From Desmodus rotundus (lineage: Eukaryota > Chordata > Mammalia > Chiroptera > Phyllostomidae): 64,000 nt of DNA. The translations under genes were made by a program, and so were the position numbers. Below the pieces are notes generated by a model that saw nothing but the letters and a program-made list of their open reading frames with translations, ran no database searches and was not told the origin of the DNA. Shown one piece after another: positions 35,923 through 49,604 of the stretch. Each line of letters starts with the position of its first letter. Positions within the stretch are counted from its first letter, which is position 1. The stretch covers positions 199,060,143 to 199,124,142 of the forward strand of contig NC_071387.1 in the NCBI RefSeq assembly GCF_022682495.2, in the 5' to 3' direction.

Positions 35923-36213
35923 TAAATGTATGGTTTTGATAAGCTGGTACATCAAAGTGATAGAGGGACAGAGGGTGTATGGTGTATAAGAGGGGCTAGT
36001 TACTATGACAGGCCATGGAGTTTAAGCTAGTAAAGGGAAGAGAAAACACATGGCCGAGGTGATAGACAGTAAGAAGATAGTAAGGCCATTGGCTTTATAT
36101 TAATATTTTCCTGTAGCTACTCTCCTTACTTTGCCCCATGATCCCTCAAGAGTGAGGCAAAATTCATTATCCCTGTCCACTCTGCAGTATACTTGAACTC
36201 ATAAAATTCCTAC

Positions 36214-37240
36214 TGTGTTGGTCCCAGTCTACTGACAGTGATAGGCTGGGCAGGAATGCCTGAGACTTTTTGCCATGGCCCTATGACTCCTAACAAGCCC
36301 CCACAGGCTCTTCCCGCCCTGGGCCACTGTGGGCCAATACCATGTCTGTACCAGCCCTTGTGGTTCTTGGACCACAGGACACACTCCAGCAGAAACCAGC
36401 AGGGAATTGTGAGGAACAAGATTTATTACTCATGGGTCCTTGTGGAGAAGGGGACCAATAAAATGACACTGGTCCGATCAACATAGCACAAAGTATATAA
36501 AACAAAGTGGAGTCACTCATGTCAACCAAAATGCCTGCCAGTCAGCCATGACACTTTGGTTCAAGAGGGAAACTAAGTCAGAGTAGACACATCTGACAAG
36601 GAGACATACCTAAGATATCTACACATGTGACCAGAATAGCCATGTCCTACAGAGTAGGACCACCCATAGATAGGCTACTGGGGAAATTCTATACTTGCCA
36701 TCAGGGGTGCCAAGACATTTATCAAAAGGACCCAGAAGGGTGGAGTCCACCACTTTCAAGGTATTCCTGAGGCAGGCTCCAGACCACTGCTCAGACAGTC
36801 AAGCTCCACACACCAGAGTACTGCCATGCCACACTGCTCTCCTTTCACATTGGCCACTGGAGGCTCTGCCCTGCTGGACTGAGGACTTCGCCTGCCCTGC
36901 TGCCCACCTGGCTCCGGTGAACCTTCATTGTAAGATGCTGACGACTGCCTTGCCCACCACGTTCTCCCCTGGACCTGCAGACTGAGACTCTGGACTCAGG
37001 TTACTGTCCCCTGTTGATTGCTGTGTGCATGTGTTATGTTTCTCTTAGATTGTTAGTGTGTGAGTAGAAAATTAATGTATGTTGATGTTCTATTTTGAGT
37101 GAATCTGCATTCACTAAAAGCTGAGTGAATAGCACAGTTACTGTGTGTGACTCTTGTCTATTCCTTGGTGCCGGGCTGCTCAGCAGGCAGCTAGCCAAGC
37201 AATTGCCCATTGACTTATAGGAAAGACTCTGTCATGAACA
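36214..37240. mobile_element. Candidate LTR-related segment (unassigned)
   Basis: Starts tgttggtccc. On the plus strand an accaataaaatg word (CCAAT, about 36453-36464) is followed about 35 bp later by gtatataaaac (TATA-like, about 36491). Downstream at 36990-37240 there is T/G-rich sequence of the kind found in LTR U5 regions and a ttggtgccgggctgc word at about 37166. No matching TG...CA end and target duplication could be paired, and no retroviral protein is visible. Unique DNA remains possible. Confidence 0.25.
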
Positions 37241-38695
37241 GACATCCATGACAGTCCTGGAGGGTCCACAGCACACCTAACAGCTCAACTACACAGTGAG
37301 GTTGACAGTAGAGAGAGGGAGGGAGCACACCTGGGCTCTGCTTTTGTTAAGAGTCCTAGGGTGACGTGTTTGGGGTTTTGTGGAGTCACTCATTATTGGC
37401 TAATTTGAAGCAAAAGAGGGGGAATTGGGGGATGGGCAAGTGGATGAGGGTCCATCAAGTGTTCAGTTGTCTAGGTCACCCAAGGGCTTCTGACAGGGGG
37501 CTCCGTGGGAGGCCTGATTCCTCAACTGGTTGTTTTCCCAGTCGCTGTGTCTTACAGTTGGCATGCAGCGTGTTTATCCAAGACAAAATGGCCTTTGAAA
37601 TGAATGCCATGGCAGTTAATAGCTCAATGTCAGACACTTGCACTACAATCCCCAAATGGATCAAAATCTTTAGTTCTGAGGCCTGTTAGCTGTGACACAG
37701 AAAGAAGTCACACACACACACACACACACACAAATGAGAAGACTCCCATATTTCTCTGCTTAAAGAGAGTTTTGCAGATTCCAATATTTCAAATTGTCCC
37801 TTTGTTTGCATCCCCCAGGAGTTTTTACAGCCTGAGGCAACACAGTATGTATAAAGATTCAGAACGGGTGGGAGGTGTGTCTTTCTTCTGTCCAAGTGAT
37901 AGAAAAGTGATTGTAAAAGGGCAGTTTGGGAAAGAGAACTAGAAATGCATCCACTTCGGGCTGATCAAGTTTAGGAACATGTAAAGGTGGAGATCTAGGA
38001 TCTAGAAAATAATTCTCTAAATATCACTCACTTCACTCAAACCCTTGAAGAACTTTTGTGCCCAATAGGGGTAAAAGTAACCCAGTTTGTTGACAGCTGG
38101 TCTAAGCTGGGTAAATATTTGTGTTTCAAATGCCTCAACTGATGGGCCTTTCCTGAATACTGTGAAAGGAAAAGGGGGCTCAAATAACCCTTAGAAAAAT
38201 TCTCTATAGGTTTGGACTTTTCTTATGTAGACAATGTAAAGTACAAACAAACAGAGAAAAGTCAAATCAACAGTTGTTGCCCAGACAATGTGTCAGTACT
38301 GGGCTAGGTGCTCCCAGGTAGACTAACTTCAGTCCTTACATGAACTCCGACAGAAAGATGCCCAGGGATGAGCGTTTTCCACATCACTGACCTGCACACA
38401 TTATCACACTCTTTTATTTTTTAAACTCAAATCAAATTTGGGATAGTTCCACCTGAGAGGGCTAAACATTAGCCACCACAAAATTCCTTCGTTCTTCTCC
38501 ACAGCAATTCCCACTTCCAAACAAAGTTGTGCATGGTGGTAACCTTTTGGGTTGGGGAAACCTAATATGCAGAGAATATTAATTCCCTTCGAGACCAGGG
38601 AGCACAGGACACAAAGACCTGGGTGTAGGGAGTGGGGAGCACGTCAGAGACAGGGAAAGTTACCTCTTACACTTTCCATCTTTTCATAACATAGA
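37241..38695. other. Mostly unique sequence, no gene seen
   Basis: Includes the (CA)12 tract at 37709-37732. Nothing else recognised. Confidence 0.4.
37709..37732. repeat. (CA)n microsatellite, about 12 units
   Basis: Uninterrupted CA dinucleotides, 24 bp. Confidence 0.95.
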
Positions 38696-38699
38696 AAAC

Positions 38700-38885
38700 A
38701 AAACAGGACAGCAGTTAATATCTCAGGGCATTTTCTACTTGCATAGTTACTCTTCCCCACACTTTAGAGGTGAGAAAACTGACATTCGAGGAGTTTAAGC
38801 AATTTGTCGAAGGCTATACAGTTAACTAACAAGTGATAGAATTCTATGCAGAATTTGGGTCTCTTCTCCTATCAGTCCCACTATG
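38700..38885 (-). mobile_element. MIR SINE, antisense
   Basis: ctcagggcattttctacttg, ctttagaggtgagaaaactg, acattcgaggagtttaagca, atttgtcgaaggctatacag and ttaactaacaagtgatag preserve the reversed MIR order. Confidence 0.75.
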
Positions 38886-41800
38886 ACACTGCAAAGGTCC
38901 CCAATGTAACTAATGAAGCAAAGTGCAGCCTCTGCTCGATCAGTGGGCAAACTTAAAATCAGAAACCTTTGCAAAATTGGCCACCAGTCAGTTATGTCGA
39001 TGGTGTTCTATTGCAGAGAAATAAATCAGCCGTTATTTAGTGCTGTGACTTATGACATTTTATACAATAACATACTGTTGATTTTTGCTAGGCCACAGGA
39101 ACAACAGAAAACATTTGAACACCATGACAACAGACAGTCAGGAATGGCTGTGACTTCAAATGGCCTTGCTCCAGTTTTAGCTATTTCACTAATTGGACAT
39201 GGAAATGTTAGTTTTTCTTTTCTTTTTCCAACTGCTCAGCAGCTGTCACAAATGAGTTCAGAAAGCAAGGCAGGCCGTCCCACTGGGTGTTTGTGGGTAT
39301 GCCTGTCAGTGGGGCTCTGGCGCCTTGGTGGGACTCACCACTCTGGGGTGGGATATAAATGAGATGGTGTGTGTGCTGAGTGTCATCTACTTGTCCTGCT
39401 TTCTTCATTGACATCTGTAGTTTTGATTGGCAGGGATGTCACTTGATCTTACTGAGGTCATTCCAGTGGAAAAATTAAAGCCAACAGGCATACTTTGGGG
39501 GCATGTCTCATGGTAGTCTCTTCTGCCAGCTACAGGGGGATTAATGAGAGGTTCTGGTCTGTCATACTTCCGTCCAACAGAAGATATGGAAGAAAGACAA
39601 TCCAAAATTTGACATACAGGCGACAGAGCCAAGAATTAACTGAGGCATCCACTTCTTTAAGCCCCCAATCCAGTGACTTCCTTTCTGGTTCTGCCAGCTT
39701 GCATGCAGTACAATCAACACAATGAACCCCTACCACGTGTCAGACCCTCCTCGGTCTTGCTCTGAGGGATTATTTGATCAACCTGTCTCTCTTGAAAGCC
39801 CTAATAAAAGATCTCTTGCATTTCTACCATCTGCCTGAGCTTAGGGTGAATTCCTCAGATAATAGTCCAGGTTCAATGTCAAGCCAACACTAGGCTTGGT
39901 TGTCTTCTAATCAGCCCCTTTGCCTGTCAGAGGAAAATATTCTAAAGTTGCAGAAATCAGCCTTTTTAAGATTCAAGACCCTCAATACATAGTCCCTTTG
40001 GGGGAAAAATCTCATTAGTGGCTTTCTTTTTATTATTTCAATTCAAAGTGTATTTTTAAACCATTTCTATCTGCTTTATGCTGTAGAATATATAAAAATA
40101 AGGTGTTTGCAATAACGTTAAGGGTCTAAAATGCGTTAAAAAATAACTGAGTCTCAGAATAACACAGAGTTTTCTGTAATTACAGATTTTCCCACAAATC
40201 TGTAATTGTGGGGCCCAGCCTGGTGTGCAGTATTCTGAAAGTGCTGAGTAACTATGAACCGAATTGAACCAAAATAAATCAAAATAAGTCAAATATCAGA
40301 CAGTTAAGAAACAAGATGGATGGGACCAAGAAGTCAAAGATAAGCTAAGGACCACGTCAGAAATGGCTCCTGACCTTGAAGGACAGCCCGGCGCACAGCA
40401 TGGAGAGGGTCTTTCCTATAAAGCAAAAACAGAAATGAGAAAAATGTATGTTGACAGAAGAGATAATTTTGTAAAAGAAATTTGGGAGAAAAGTCTAGAA
40501 AGAGAGGTTTATGCCCAATTTGGGAGGGTTTCAAATCTTTGGCTGAAGAGTTAGGTCTTTGTCTTGTGTGCGGTCAAGAGCCTTGGTAGAAAGCAGGGAA
40601 GATGCTACCGCCTTCTGCCCCTCCTAAGAGACCGTCCCAGCTCTGATGGGCTTCCCAGTGCAACTCCAGCCCTGCATTTACCGGGAGGTGTTTTGTTAAA
40701 TGTGTAATATGAATATTCTGTTTCTAAGGGTAGGAGGCAAATCGGCACGTGTTCACATGTGTGTGCTTTTTCTTGGAAGGGAATCATAGAACCCACGTGC
40801 ACAAACAGCACTATCTATAGATTATGTAACATCTCACACATGCAAGTGCCACTATTTTTGAAATGTAAATAGATACAGAAATCATTGGGCTTAATAAAAT
40901 ATAAATGAGTCTAAACATGTGGACTGAATTCAGAAGAACTGCTATTACATATTTCCTCAGCCTGATACCACTAGTGTCATGTAAGGCTCAGTGCGTGCTT
41001 TGTTATCAGAATGGAATCCTGGTCCTCCAGAATCTTAATAACCACTGGACTGAGGAAAACTCTTCAACTTGGCATCTGACGGGTCATCACAACCCCAGGA
41101 CATGAACACACACATCGTGACAAGGCAAACTCCTACTCTAACATTGTCGGTGCAGGGAGACTCTGCCCATGGAGAAGTGGCTGGATCTGTCAGCCCCAAA
41201 CCTTCTAATCAGCAATTCAACTTCCATGTAAGGCAGGAAGGTATAGGATAATGGAGTAATTATAGGGTAATTATCGCACTAATTACCGGGAGACAGAAGA
41301 GTGAGAGTGGGCATGATCTCCAGCATTACAGCAGGTCGATGACATGAATAGGCCCAATTTTTCACCTGTCCAAGCCTTACAACTCTGGCCATGTGACTTG
41401 CTTTACTTAGTAGGAAGTTAGCAGACATGACACGGGCAGAAGCTTGAAAAGCACCTGTGTTTGTAATTTCCCTCTGCCATGCCATGGGATGGGCCAGCTA
41501 GAGGGTGAGCGCACAGAGCAATAGTTCATGTGCCTGTGCGAGATGTGCAAACAGGCAGGGGCCCTGGGGATATGAGCCCACAGATGAGAGAAAACAGCGC
41601 TTACAGAGCCTTTGTCCGTTATGTCTTCTACCTGCAAGGCCAGGTCCCTTCTTCCCTACTACGTCCACTTTGCAAATTGGAACTTGTGTTTCACAGCCGT
41701 CTCATATGGATTGTACTTCTCTGAAGCTTTCTCTGACTGCCACCCCAGCTCAAACTCCTGTAGGCATTTATTTGTTTGCAGAATAATCACACAGAAGAGG
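38886..41800. other. Mostly unique sequence, no gene seen
   Basis: The 149-codon plus frame at 38913-39362 has no recognised domain. A possible sense L2 scrap lies at about 41690-41765 (ttctctgaagctttctctga, then accccagctcaaactcctg). Confidence 0.4.
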
Positions 41801-41804
41801 GAAC

Positions 41805-42025
41805 ATAGAACTCCAACACTCATAATCCCAGCTATGCCACTCATCAGCAACGGAACCTTGGGCATGTTGCTTAATCCATCTGAGCCTGTTTCCTCATTTA
41901 AAAATAAAGGTGGTAACAGCACTTAAATGAACAATGATGAAGTAGTCTACTAAAGTACCTAATACAGCCTGGCATATGATAAGTGCTCAAAAAATGTTAG
42001 CTATTATCAGTATTATTATTAAGGT
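41805..42025 (+). mobile_element. MIR SINE, sense
   Basis: cccagctatgccactcatca, aaccttgggcatgttgctta, atccatctgagcctgtttcc tcattt, gcctggcatatgataagtgc and gttagctattatcagtatta match MIR in order. Confidence 0.88.
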
Positions 42026-43675
42026 AGTAATTTATTGCAGAGTATAGTATACTAGAATAATAGCTGGCACATAGAGTGAATGTCATTGTTATCACTTATT
42101 ATTTAATAATTTTATGTTATATGCTTTTTTCCTTTCCCTCTAAGGATTCTTAATTCACACTGAGAACTTCTTTTTGCAGGCACGTACCCATTTTACCTCC
42201 CCAATGAGATTCTAAGTTCTTGAAGGTATATAGTTCCTAAACATTTTGTTTATGGAGGGCAGAGAAAGTTGAGGTATTCACAGTTTTACTGTTATTTGCT
42301 CTCTGGTCAGGGAATTAATTGCTAACCTCCCTACTAATGAAAGAGACGCCTCCCTTTAGTGCATGTCCTAGTGCAGAGGCTAACCGAAGTGGGAGGGGAC
42401 ACACGGTCTCTGGCGCCCTCAGCAACCAGGAAGAACCCCAATGAATGCATGAAATCTCCAGTATTCCTTGAGCAGGCCCGACAGACAGACAGACAGACAG
42501 CTTAGAGAGGGATGTCACTGGACGAGTGGTGGCTGAGAAAGCAAGACCTTCTTCCTGCAACATTATAAGTATGGCAAACCCCAGACAGCTTGGGCACCTA
42601 GGTCCTGAGCATAATTTGATGTAGTTTTTTTTTTATTCCAGTGAGTCATAATTGCCATGGTCCTAACACTTGCCACTAGAAAAGGGCAAAATCAGTATAA
42701 TCTCCAGAGCAATTGCCTCAGGAATACATTCTTTCAGTAATTTGGTTGGAGGACATTCAAGAATGCAAGTGATGGGCTAGTTTCAAATGTGGAATGACGG
42801 AGTTGCCGGAAGTGCTGAGATCTCTGAATTTACGTGAGAAGAGGGAGGAGAGAGGAGTGACATGATTGTTAACAGCAGCAGGAAATCAAGTTGTTGAAGA
42901 CCCGTTAAGTGACGGGTAAAATCAACTCTGATACCAGTCCTTCTAGTCTGCATGAAAATATGAAAAATAAAATATTAGATGCCCAACCAATCAATCAGTA
43001 ATGGTTTGGCTTGATTAAAAAAAAAAAAAAAGAATTGGTGACCTAATTGACAACTGTCTGAAATTAGGCCCACTCTTTAAAATAAAGCCAGATGAAAGAT
43101 GACTAAGCAGAGGAAGGGTCTTTAGGTGGTAGGACTGAGTTTACAGCTGAAAGCACACTGCTAGCAGTATGATTTTCTTGTTGTCCATGTTATTAAATTC
43201 CTTAAAGGTCCTATAGGCTGCATAGATGAAATTAAAATCACAAATCAATGTAGTCATCTTGCTCCTAGACCATCAACTTTTGAAATTCCTATTGATGGTG
43301 GTCCAATTTCTTTGAAATTATTTTAGTAAATCAAATTACAATAAAGAATCTGACTCCAGTTTTTATGTTTAACCTCTGACAGCTTCTAAGCCCTTTCTCT
43401 ACTCCTTCCCTTTTTTGCCCCACGACTGAGTAAGCCATAAGAAGGCCCACACACTCTCTTCCTTGGCACTGGCAGAATATCCAAACCATGCATCATATGT
43501 TGGCTGGAAGTAGCACTTATCTTGGTCCCACTCTCTAACCCCAATGAAAAAAACAAAGCCACTTGTCTCTTTTTTCACTAAAGCCATTCCAGAGAGACTA
43601 GAGTACATGCCCTATTCTCTCCCAGAAAGAAAATGAAATAAAAGGCATACAGTTGGAAAGGAAACATAAAACTTT
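42026..43675. other. Mostly unique sequence, no gene seen
   Basis: Holds the (GACA)n tract at 42479-42500 and a 16-base A-run near 43017-43033. No gene or family recognised. Confidence 0.4.
42479..42500. repeat. (GACA)n tetranucleotide repeat
   Basis: About five tandem GACA units following a ccc. Confidence 0.9.
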
Positions 43676-43677
43676 TT

Positions 43678-44251
43678 TTATTTAAAGATGACTTGATTAT
43701 AGAAAAATTTAAGGAATCTACCTAAAAGGAACCAGAACTAATATGTGAGTTTGGCAGGTTCACAGTATAAAAGGTCAATATTTAAAAAATAAATTGTAGT
43801 CTATCAATTAGCAGCAACTGTAAATGGAAATCTAAAAAAAATTCATTTACAATGGCATCAAAACCATAAATATCCTAGGTATAAACTTAACAAAATATAT
43901 GCATGACCTGTACACAAAAAACTATAAAACACTGATAAAAAAATTTAAAAAGACATAACAAATTGAGAGACATACCATGTTCATGGATCAAAGTACTCAA
44001 TAAGGTTAAGATATCAATTCTTTCTGAATACTTTATAGATTCAATGAAACTCCAATAAAAAATTCCAGCAGACACCTTTTAGAAATTGACAAGCTGATTC
44101 TCAAATGTATGTAGTAATGCAAAGAAACTAAAATAACCAAAATAGTTTTGAAAAAAACCAAAGTTAATTTCAGGACTTACTATAACATTAGTAAAAAGAA
44201 AATGATATAGATCAAAGAAACAACTAAAATTCTACATATATATGTGTGTAT

Positions 44252-44291
<40 letters not shown>

Positions 44292-45452
44292 ATTTTTTTT
44301 CAATGAATGTGCCAAGGTAATTCAATGGAAGAAAAAAATCTTTTCATAAATGTTACTGAAATGACTGGATATCCATATGCAAGAAAGAAAAACAATTTCT
44401 CAACTCTTACATTCTCCAATGTACAAAAATTAACTTGATTGGATCACGGAACAAAATATAGTTTTAGTAAGTAAACTATAAAATTCCCAGAAGAAATCAT
44501 GGGAGGACATCTTGGTAACTTTTGGTTAGGCAAAGTTTTCTTAAATTGGATACAAAAAGCATAAAGTATTTAAAAGCTGAAAAATTGTATCTCATCAAAA
44601 TTTAAAACTTTTGATCTTCCAAAGGCAGCATTAATAAAATGCAATGGCAAGCCACAGACTATTATATGAGAGAATATTTGCAAAACATATATCCAACCAA
44701 GGATTTTAATCATATTTATATATTTGTTAAACCCTTAAAATTTATTAAGAAGCAAACAACAAAAAGAGCAAAGATTTTTTGAACAGACACTTCACCTAAG
44801 GAGATATATGGATGACAAAAGATTCTCAACATCATTAGGCATCAGGGAAATGCAAATTAAAACCATAATTTAATACTCCCACTCATACTCTAGAATTCTA
44901 GAATTTCTAAAATCAAAAAGACTCACCATATTCAAGGGCTGGCAAGGATGTGGGGCAGCTGGAATGCTCATAAATTTGGATTTCCTATGAAGATAAACAT
45001 ACATTTACCATATGACCCAGCAAGTAAGATTCTAGATATTCACTCAAGAAAAACCCAAATACATGAAAATATTTATCAAATGGTACATAGAATAAACGTT
45101 TTGTGATATGTTCGTACTTGTGCAATCGAGTACTTACTATCGGCAATGGAAAGGAACAGATGACTAATAAACACACTGCATGGATAAATCTGTAAAGAAT
45201 TATGCTAAGTAACAAAGTCAGCCTCTCCACATACCACATACGAACGATGTCATTTATATGACATTCTAGAAATGGCAAAGCTATGATAGTGAAAGCAACG
45301 GGTCACTGGTAATAGGAGCCAAGGAATGGAGAGAGAGCATGGACTGCAAAGAGGTGTCAGAGAAGTTTGTGAGGTGACAGAAATGTTCTACACTGTGATT
45401 GTGATGGTTGTTACAACTGTGCCTGTTTGCCAGGGTTCATCAAATCACGCTT
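43678..45452 (+). mobile_element. Old L1 (L1M) ORF2 3' part and 3' UTR, sense
   Basis: ORF2 words agatgacttgattatagaaa, aaggaatctacctaaaa, acaatggcatcaaaaccata, aaatatcctaggtataaact, accatgttcatggatcaaag, cttctatag-like atactttatagattcaatga appear in order. They are followed by catttaccatatgacccagc and a 3' UTR with gggtcactggtaataggagc and gtgatggttgttacaactgt. Stops and indels break all frames. An (AT)n tract interrupts it at 44254-44289. Confidence 0.87.
44254..44289. repeat. (AT)n microsatellite, about 18 units
   Basis: Uninterrupted AT dinucleotides, 36 bp, inside L1 sequence and preceded by atatatatgtgtgtatgg. Confidence 0.95.
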
Positions 45453-45524
45453 TCTGTTCCATGTCTATTCCAAAAGTATGTTTGAGCAAAAACTTGGGGA
45501 TAATGTCCAATAGTAATAAATTCA

Positions 45525-45745
45525 ATTAAATAAATTGTGGCATATCTGTAACATATATTGCTATGAAGCTATTCAAAATGATGGTGATAAATATGTAGTG
45601 ATAGAAAAAATATATTACAGTTACTTTTAGCTAGAAAACAAAGCAGTATGTCTATAGTGCATTTTATTATCCATTTATGTGATTGTTTCTTGTGTGTATG
45701 AGTATGTAAATATGTATGCATCTCTCTCTTTCTCTCTATATATTT
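45525..45745 (+). mobile_element. L1 3' fragment, sense
   Basis: ataaattgtggcatatctgt, ttgctatgaagctattcaaa, atgatggtgataaatatgta and cagtatgtctatagtgcatt match the end region of L1 ORF2 and its 3' UTR. A second L1 piece directly after the previous one, in the same orientation. Confidence 0.65.
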
Positions 45746-48700
45746 AGATCTCTATATATTCTTTGAAAGTTATACACCCTATACTAACTGGTTGTTTCTT
45801 CATTTTGCTTATTATTTTCTAAGAGTCAGAGAATAAACATTCATTTGGAGTAAGAGAAAAGACAAAAGTTACTATTTCAATGTTAATTGCTTTGTCATTA
45901 AGAGACTTAGAGACAGAGAAAGAGACATGCAAATTACATAGTACATGGTAGAATGAAGTAAACCCTCATGGAAGGTGAGGGACCGTTGTCTGGGTCAAAG
46001 GGCTTCATACCAAACCGGAACCCCTCTCTCCCCAACATCCAGACCCCGACCATGCTGTTCTCTCTGAACTGCTGGGCCCATTTCTCACTCATGATGACTT
46101 TTCTCTCTCAGGTTCCATGCCACCCCATCCCCCATCCCAGTGCCTCAGACAACAGTATTTATATTTGAATTTCACTTGTGCACAGAGTTCAAGTTCCCTC
46201 CCACAACCAGTGAAGGATGTTCCTGGACACCTGCAGCAGTGTCCCTTAACTACAGATCAAAGACGATTTCCAGAGATCCCCTGGAAATTTCGTGATAAAA
46301 GACAAACTGCTCAGGGGAAAGAGCACAGCTATACGGCATTGTATTCCCAGTGCCTGGCACACAGCAGGTGCTCAGGAATATTTGTTGATTGCTTAGTGGG
46401 TATATTGAGAATAAAGCACGGGCTCAAGATTGTTTTGGCAGACTGGTGATTGCCCTGGCTTAATCAAGGAGGACTGCCTGCAAGAGCCAGAATTCTTTGG
46501 TTTGCAGTCATGTCTGCACGCTGCCTCCGCCCTTGTTGCTCTCTTATATTTGGGGTGGTTCCCAGACAGAGATGTAGCCTGCTGAGCACGAGCATGCTTT
46601 CCATCTCACTGGGTGGAATATTTACAGACCTATTTCCAATGTTTTCTACCATACTTTCCTGTAGTGCTGGGCAGGGCTGGGCCAGTCAAGCAGTGAAGGT
46701 TGATCCTCATTCTCCTACTCTTCCTCAAAATTATGGATTCACTAAAACCCCAAATACATTCTTACCTGGAAGTTTTGTCTCATTTTTTTTCATTCAGTTT
46801 TTAATGAAACCAAATCCCTATTGCAAATCTATTTTTTACACGATCCAAACTCAGCTTTGCCAGAAATATCTAGTGTTTCTAGTTAGAAGCCTCCAAAGCC
46901 TAGTGCCTGTGGACAGGATATCAGGGAACCCCAGTTTACACTGAAACCAACAGTGAAGAAACCAAGTGTCATAGATAGAGACTGTGTAGCATCATAAATC
47001 AAATCATGGGCCCTAATTTATGGTGTAGGAAATGAATGCTGATGTAGGAGGGAGATGTTGAGTCCAAAATCTGCTTTTATGGCCTCACTGGTTAAGGCAG
47101 TTCTCTTAAACTTTCTGGGTCTCAGTTTCCCTCTTTGTTGTCTAGGAGAACTGGCTTCCTTCATTGACGTCATTCAGTTCCCTTCAACTCCAGTATTTGG
47201 TGATTTTTATAGTGTTCACTTACAAATGCCTGGGAGGGGGCAGTCATCTGGCAAGATGCCCCCCCAGTCCCTGCCTTGTCTTCCTGCTCGTCAGTGTGTC
47301 CAACAATAATAAGTAACCAATAATAAGTAATAATTGGCTGCAAGAAAAGAATGTGTTGGATCAAGCGGACGTGTCTGCTCTCTACCCTCTGGAGAAAACA
47401 GGGCGGCTTTGATGTCGTCAGAATGGGTTCCACATTTTGACCTCGGGAGCCCTTAGCTCCCAGTGGGCCCTGTTGCCAAATACGTGGAACAATTATTTAC
47501 AATTAAAGGAGCATTTCATATCTCTTTCAAAACTGCCACAATTGTTTTGTTTTAAAAAGAAAAACAAGCATAGTCTCAAAGATGAAATCCCTGACGTGGA
47601 AATGGAAAAACGAAGGGCATGGAAACTGCCCCTCACACACCGTTCCTGTTTAGTAACAGATAAGCAACAGGCTAAGTGATGTAGCCAGTCAGCAAGTTAA
47701 TATGGAGCCAGACCAGACTCCTGGTTTACAATGGAGAAAATAGGCATGAAACACTTGTGGCATCCTCCATGGAACCCCAAGTCTCCAGGCCTCTCTCTGC
47801 TCAACCCTGGTCTCCGAATCAACCCTTCTAGGACTGGGACTTGGTGACGGCCCATGAGATCAGTTATAAAGAAGACACAGCACGGTTCTGTCACAGGATA
47901 ATTGTAACTTCCCCTCTCCTTCCTCAAAGTGCTATTATGGATATCTGAAGGCCTGCCTTCTTCCACATTCACTCAGTTCTTTTAGAGAAGTGTAGCATTT
48001 TCTGGGATGTGTCCTATCAAACTCTAACCCGGACAAATCGAATGACACATGAAGTAGCAAATTTGAGATGTGCTACGTAATCTCTCTCGAGACTCTAAGA
48101 AGTTACACACACAATAAACAGTGGTTTTGATATTGGCCAGGAAGCGCGAAGGCGACTGGACCAAAGGAGCTCTTCAGTTCTCCGTACAGAACGTCCAACC
48201 AGCCCCACCAGCTGAAAATAATCTCCCCTCCTGTGAACTATAATAGAACTTTACTTATGTCTGTCTCATAAACTTTTAAATTTATTTTTATATTATAGAC
48301 ATATCAGATATATCTTATCTGTTCTAATTGCCTTTATGTTGCTAGAGAACAGATTTCTTATTCTTCGGTCTTTATTTACCAAAGACCTGACATATGAGAT
48401 CAATCTATACATGCTTGATTCTATGGATCAATCAGTCTAGGAACTAGAATCTTCTAAATATCCACAACATCATTCACTGGCAAATAGCAATGGAACTACA
48501 TAAATTCTCAAATCATAAAAAACAAACCATACTATACCCAAAGCTAAAGTTGGGGAGACGAAAATATTAATACTAAAGGTATAAGTACCAAGTGTCTCTC
48601 TTTTCCTTTTCACTCATTAATTCAACTACAGATAAATTGGATATTTTCACTCTTTCACCTTCAGATCTGGAAATGTGCTTCATATTCAATTTATATATCA

Positions 48701-49070
48701 TACTTAAGCCTGACTTTGGGGGAAAATGTCTATTTCGGTTTATTCATTATAAAGGGATTATATTATCATTTGTAAATAACATTATATAGGCTTGATGTAC
48801 AGAGAACTATGGTGTTAAAGCCTCTGATGCCAAACCTTATTTGTTACAATGGCGATTACTCTAGTTAATTTTATTTTCTAATTATTTAAAAGTTACCAAG
48901 TAAGAGGTCCACATAGATGATCAACTTTGAAACAATTATGTTCCATAAAAGGTACCTAATATTAAGCCAGACTGACAGAATTAGGTCAGTTTCAGGAGAG
49001 TGGGAGAAACAAGTATTGATGTCCTGGGAACAAATATGCATAAGGGGCAATCTCTAACCTCAGTAAGCTC
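45746..49070. other. Mostly unique sequence, no gene seen
   Basis: The longest frame of the window, 46450-46944 (+, 164 codons), lies here. It is hydrophobic in parts, carries no recognised domain and is treated as chance. A MIR scrap may lie at about 47080-47140. Confidence 0.4.
46342..46402 (+). mobile_element. L2 LINE 3' terminus, sense
   Basis: gtattcccagtgcctggcac, acagcaggtgctcaggaata and tttgttgattg are the last ~60 bp of L2. Confidence 0.82.
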
Positions 49071-49074
49071 ATCA

Positions 49075-49300
49075 CATAGCGGTTCCTCAACCGTGGCACT
49101 ATTGACACTTTGGACCAAATCGATCTTTGTTGTAAGAGGCGGTCCTGTACATGGTAGAATGCTTCATGGGATCCCTTGCCCCTACTGACTAAATGCCAAT
49201 AACACATCCTTAATATTGACAATCAAAAATGTTTAGTCATTGCTATATATCTCCTTGACGGGGAGAGGAACACAAAGGTTGCCCCAGTGGAGAATCTTTG
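49075..49300 (+). mobile_element. MER20 hAT-Charlie element, sense
   Basis: gcggttcctcaaccgtggca, ctattgacactttggaccaa, tctttgttgtaagaggcggt, cctgtacatggtagaatgct tcatgggatccc, ctgactaaatgccaataaca match MER20 in order. The right end is diverged. Confidence 0.9.
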
Positions 49301-49604
49301 TAATCAAGAAGAGATATTTAGAATCGTATAAGATCACAGAGTCATCTTCTGACTAATGATTCTCATTTTACATGCTACTGATGTAGAAAATCTAGAAAAG
49401 CTTGAGCTAATGGTAGACTGAGTCCAACATACGACAATAAATGTTTGATATTAATTTCCTTATTCATAGAAGAATAGAATAAACATTTCAATATTCGTAC
49501 TTTCTGCATGTTTGAATCGGCCACAAAGTACTCATTTGTTGAGTTCTCTTTGCACGCAGCATGCATCTGGGCGTCAGGAAGACAGAATTGTCCAGTATGG
49601 TTCT

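Noticed and set aside
42479..42500. Short direct repeats as a CRISPR array
   Set aside because: A simple tetranucleotide repeat without spacers, in a mammalian context.
43017..43033. A-run as the tail of a processed pseudogene
   Set aside because: The sequence upstream matches no mRNA or SINE I recognise and no flanking duplication was seen.
43887..45278. Minus-strand open frames within 43.7-45.5 kb
   Set aside because: They are antisense shadows of a decayed L1 in plus orientation.
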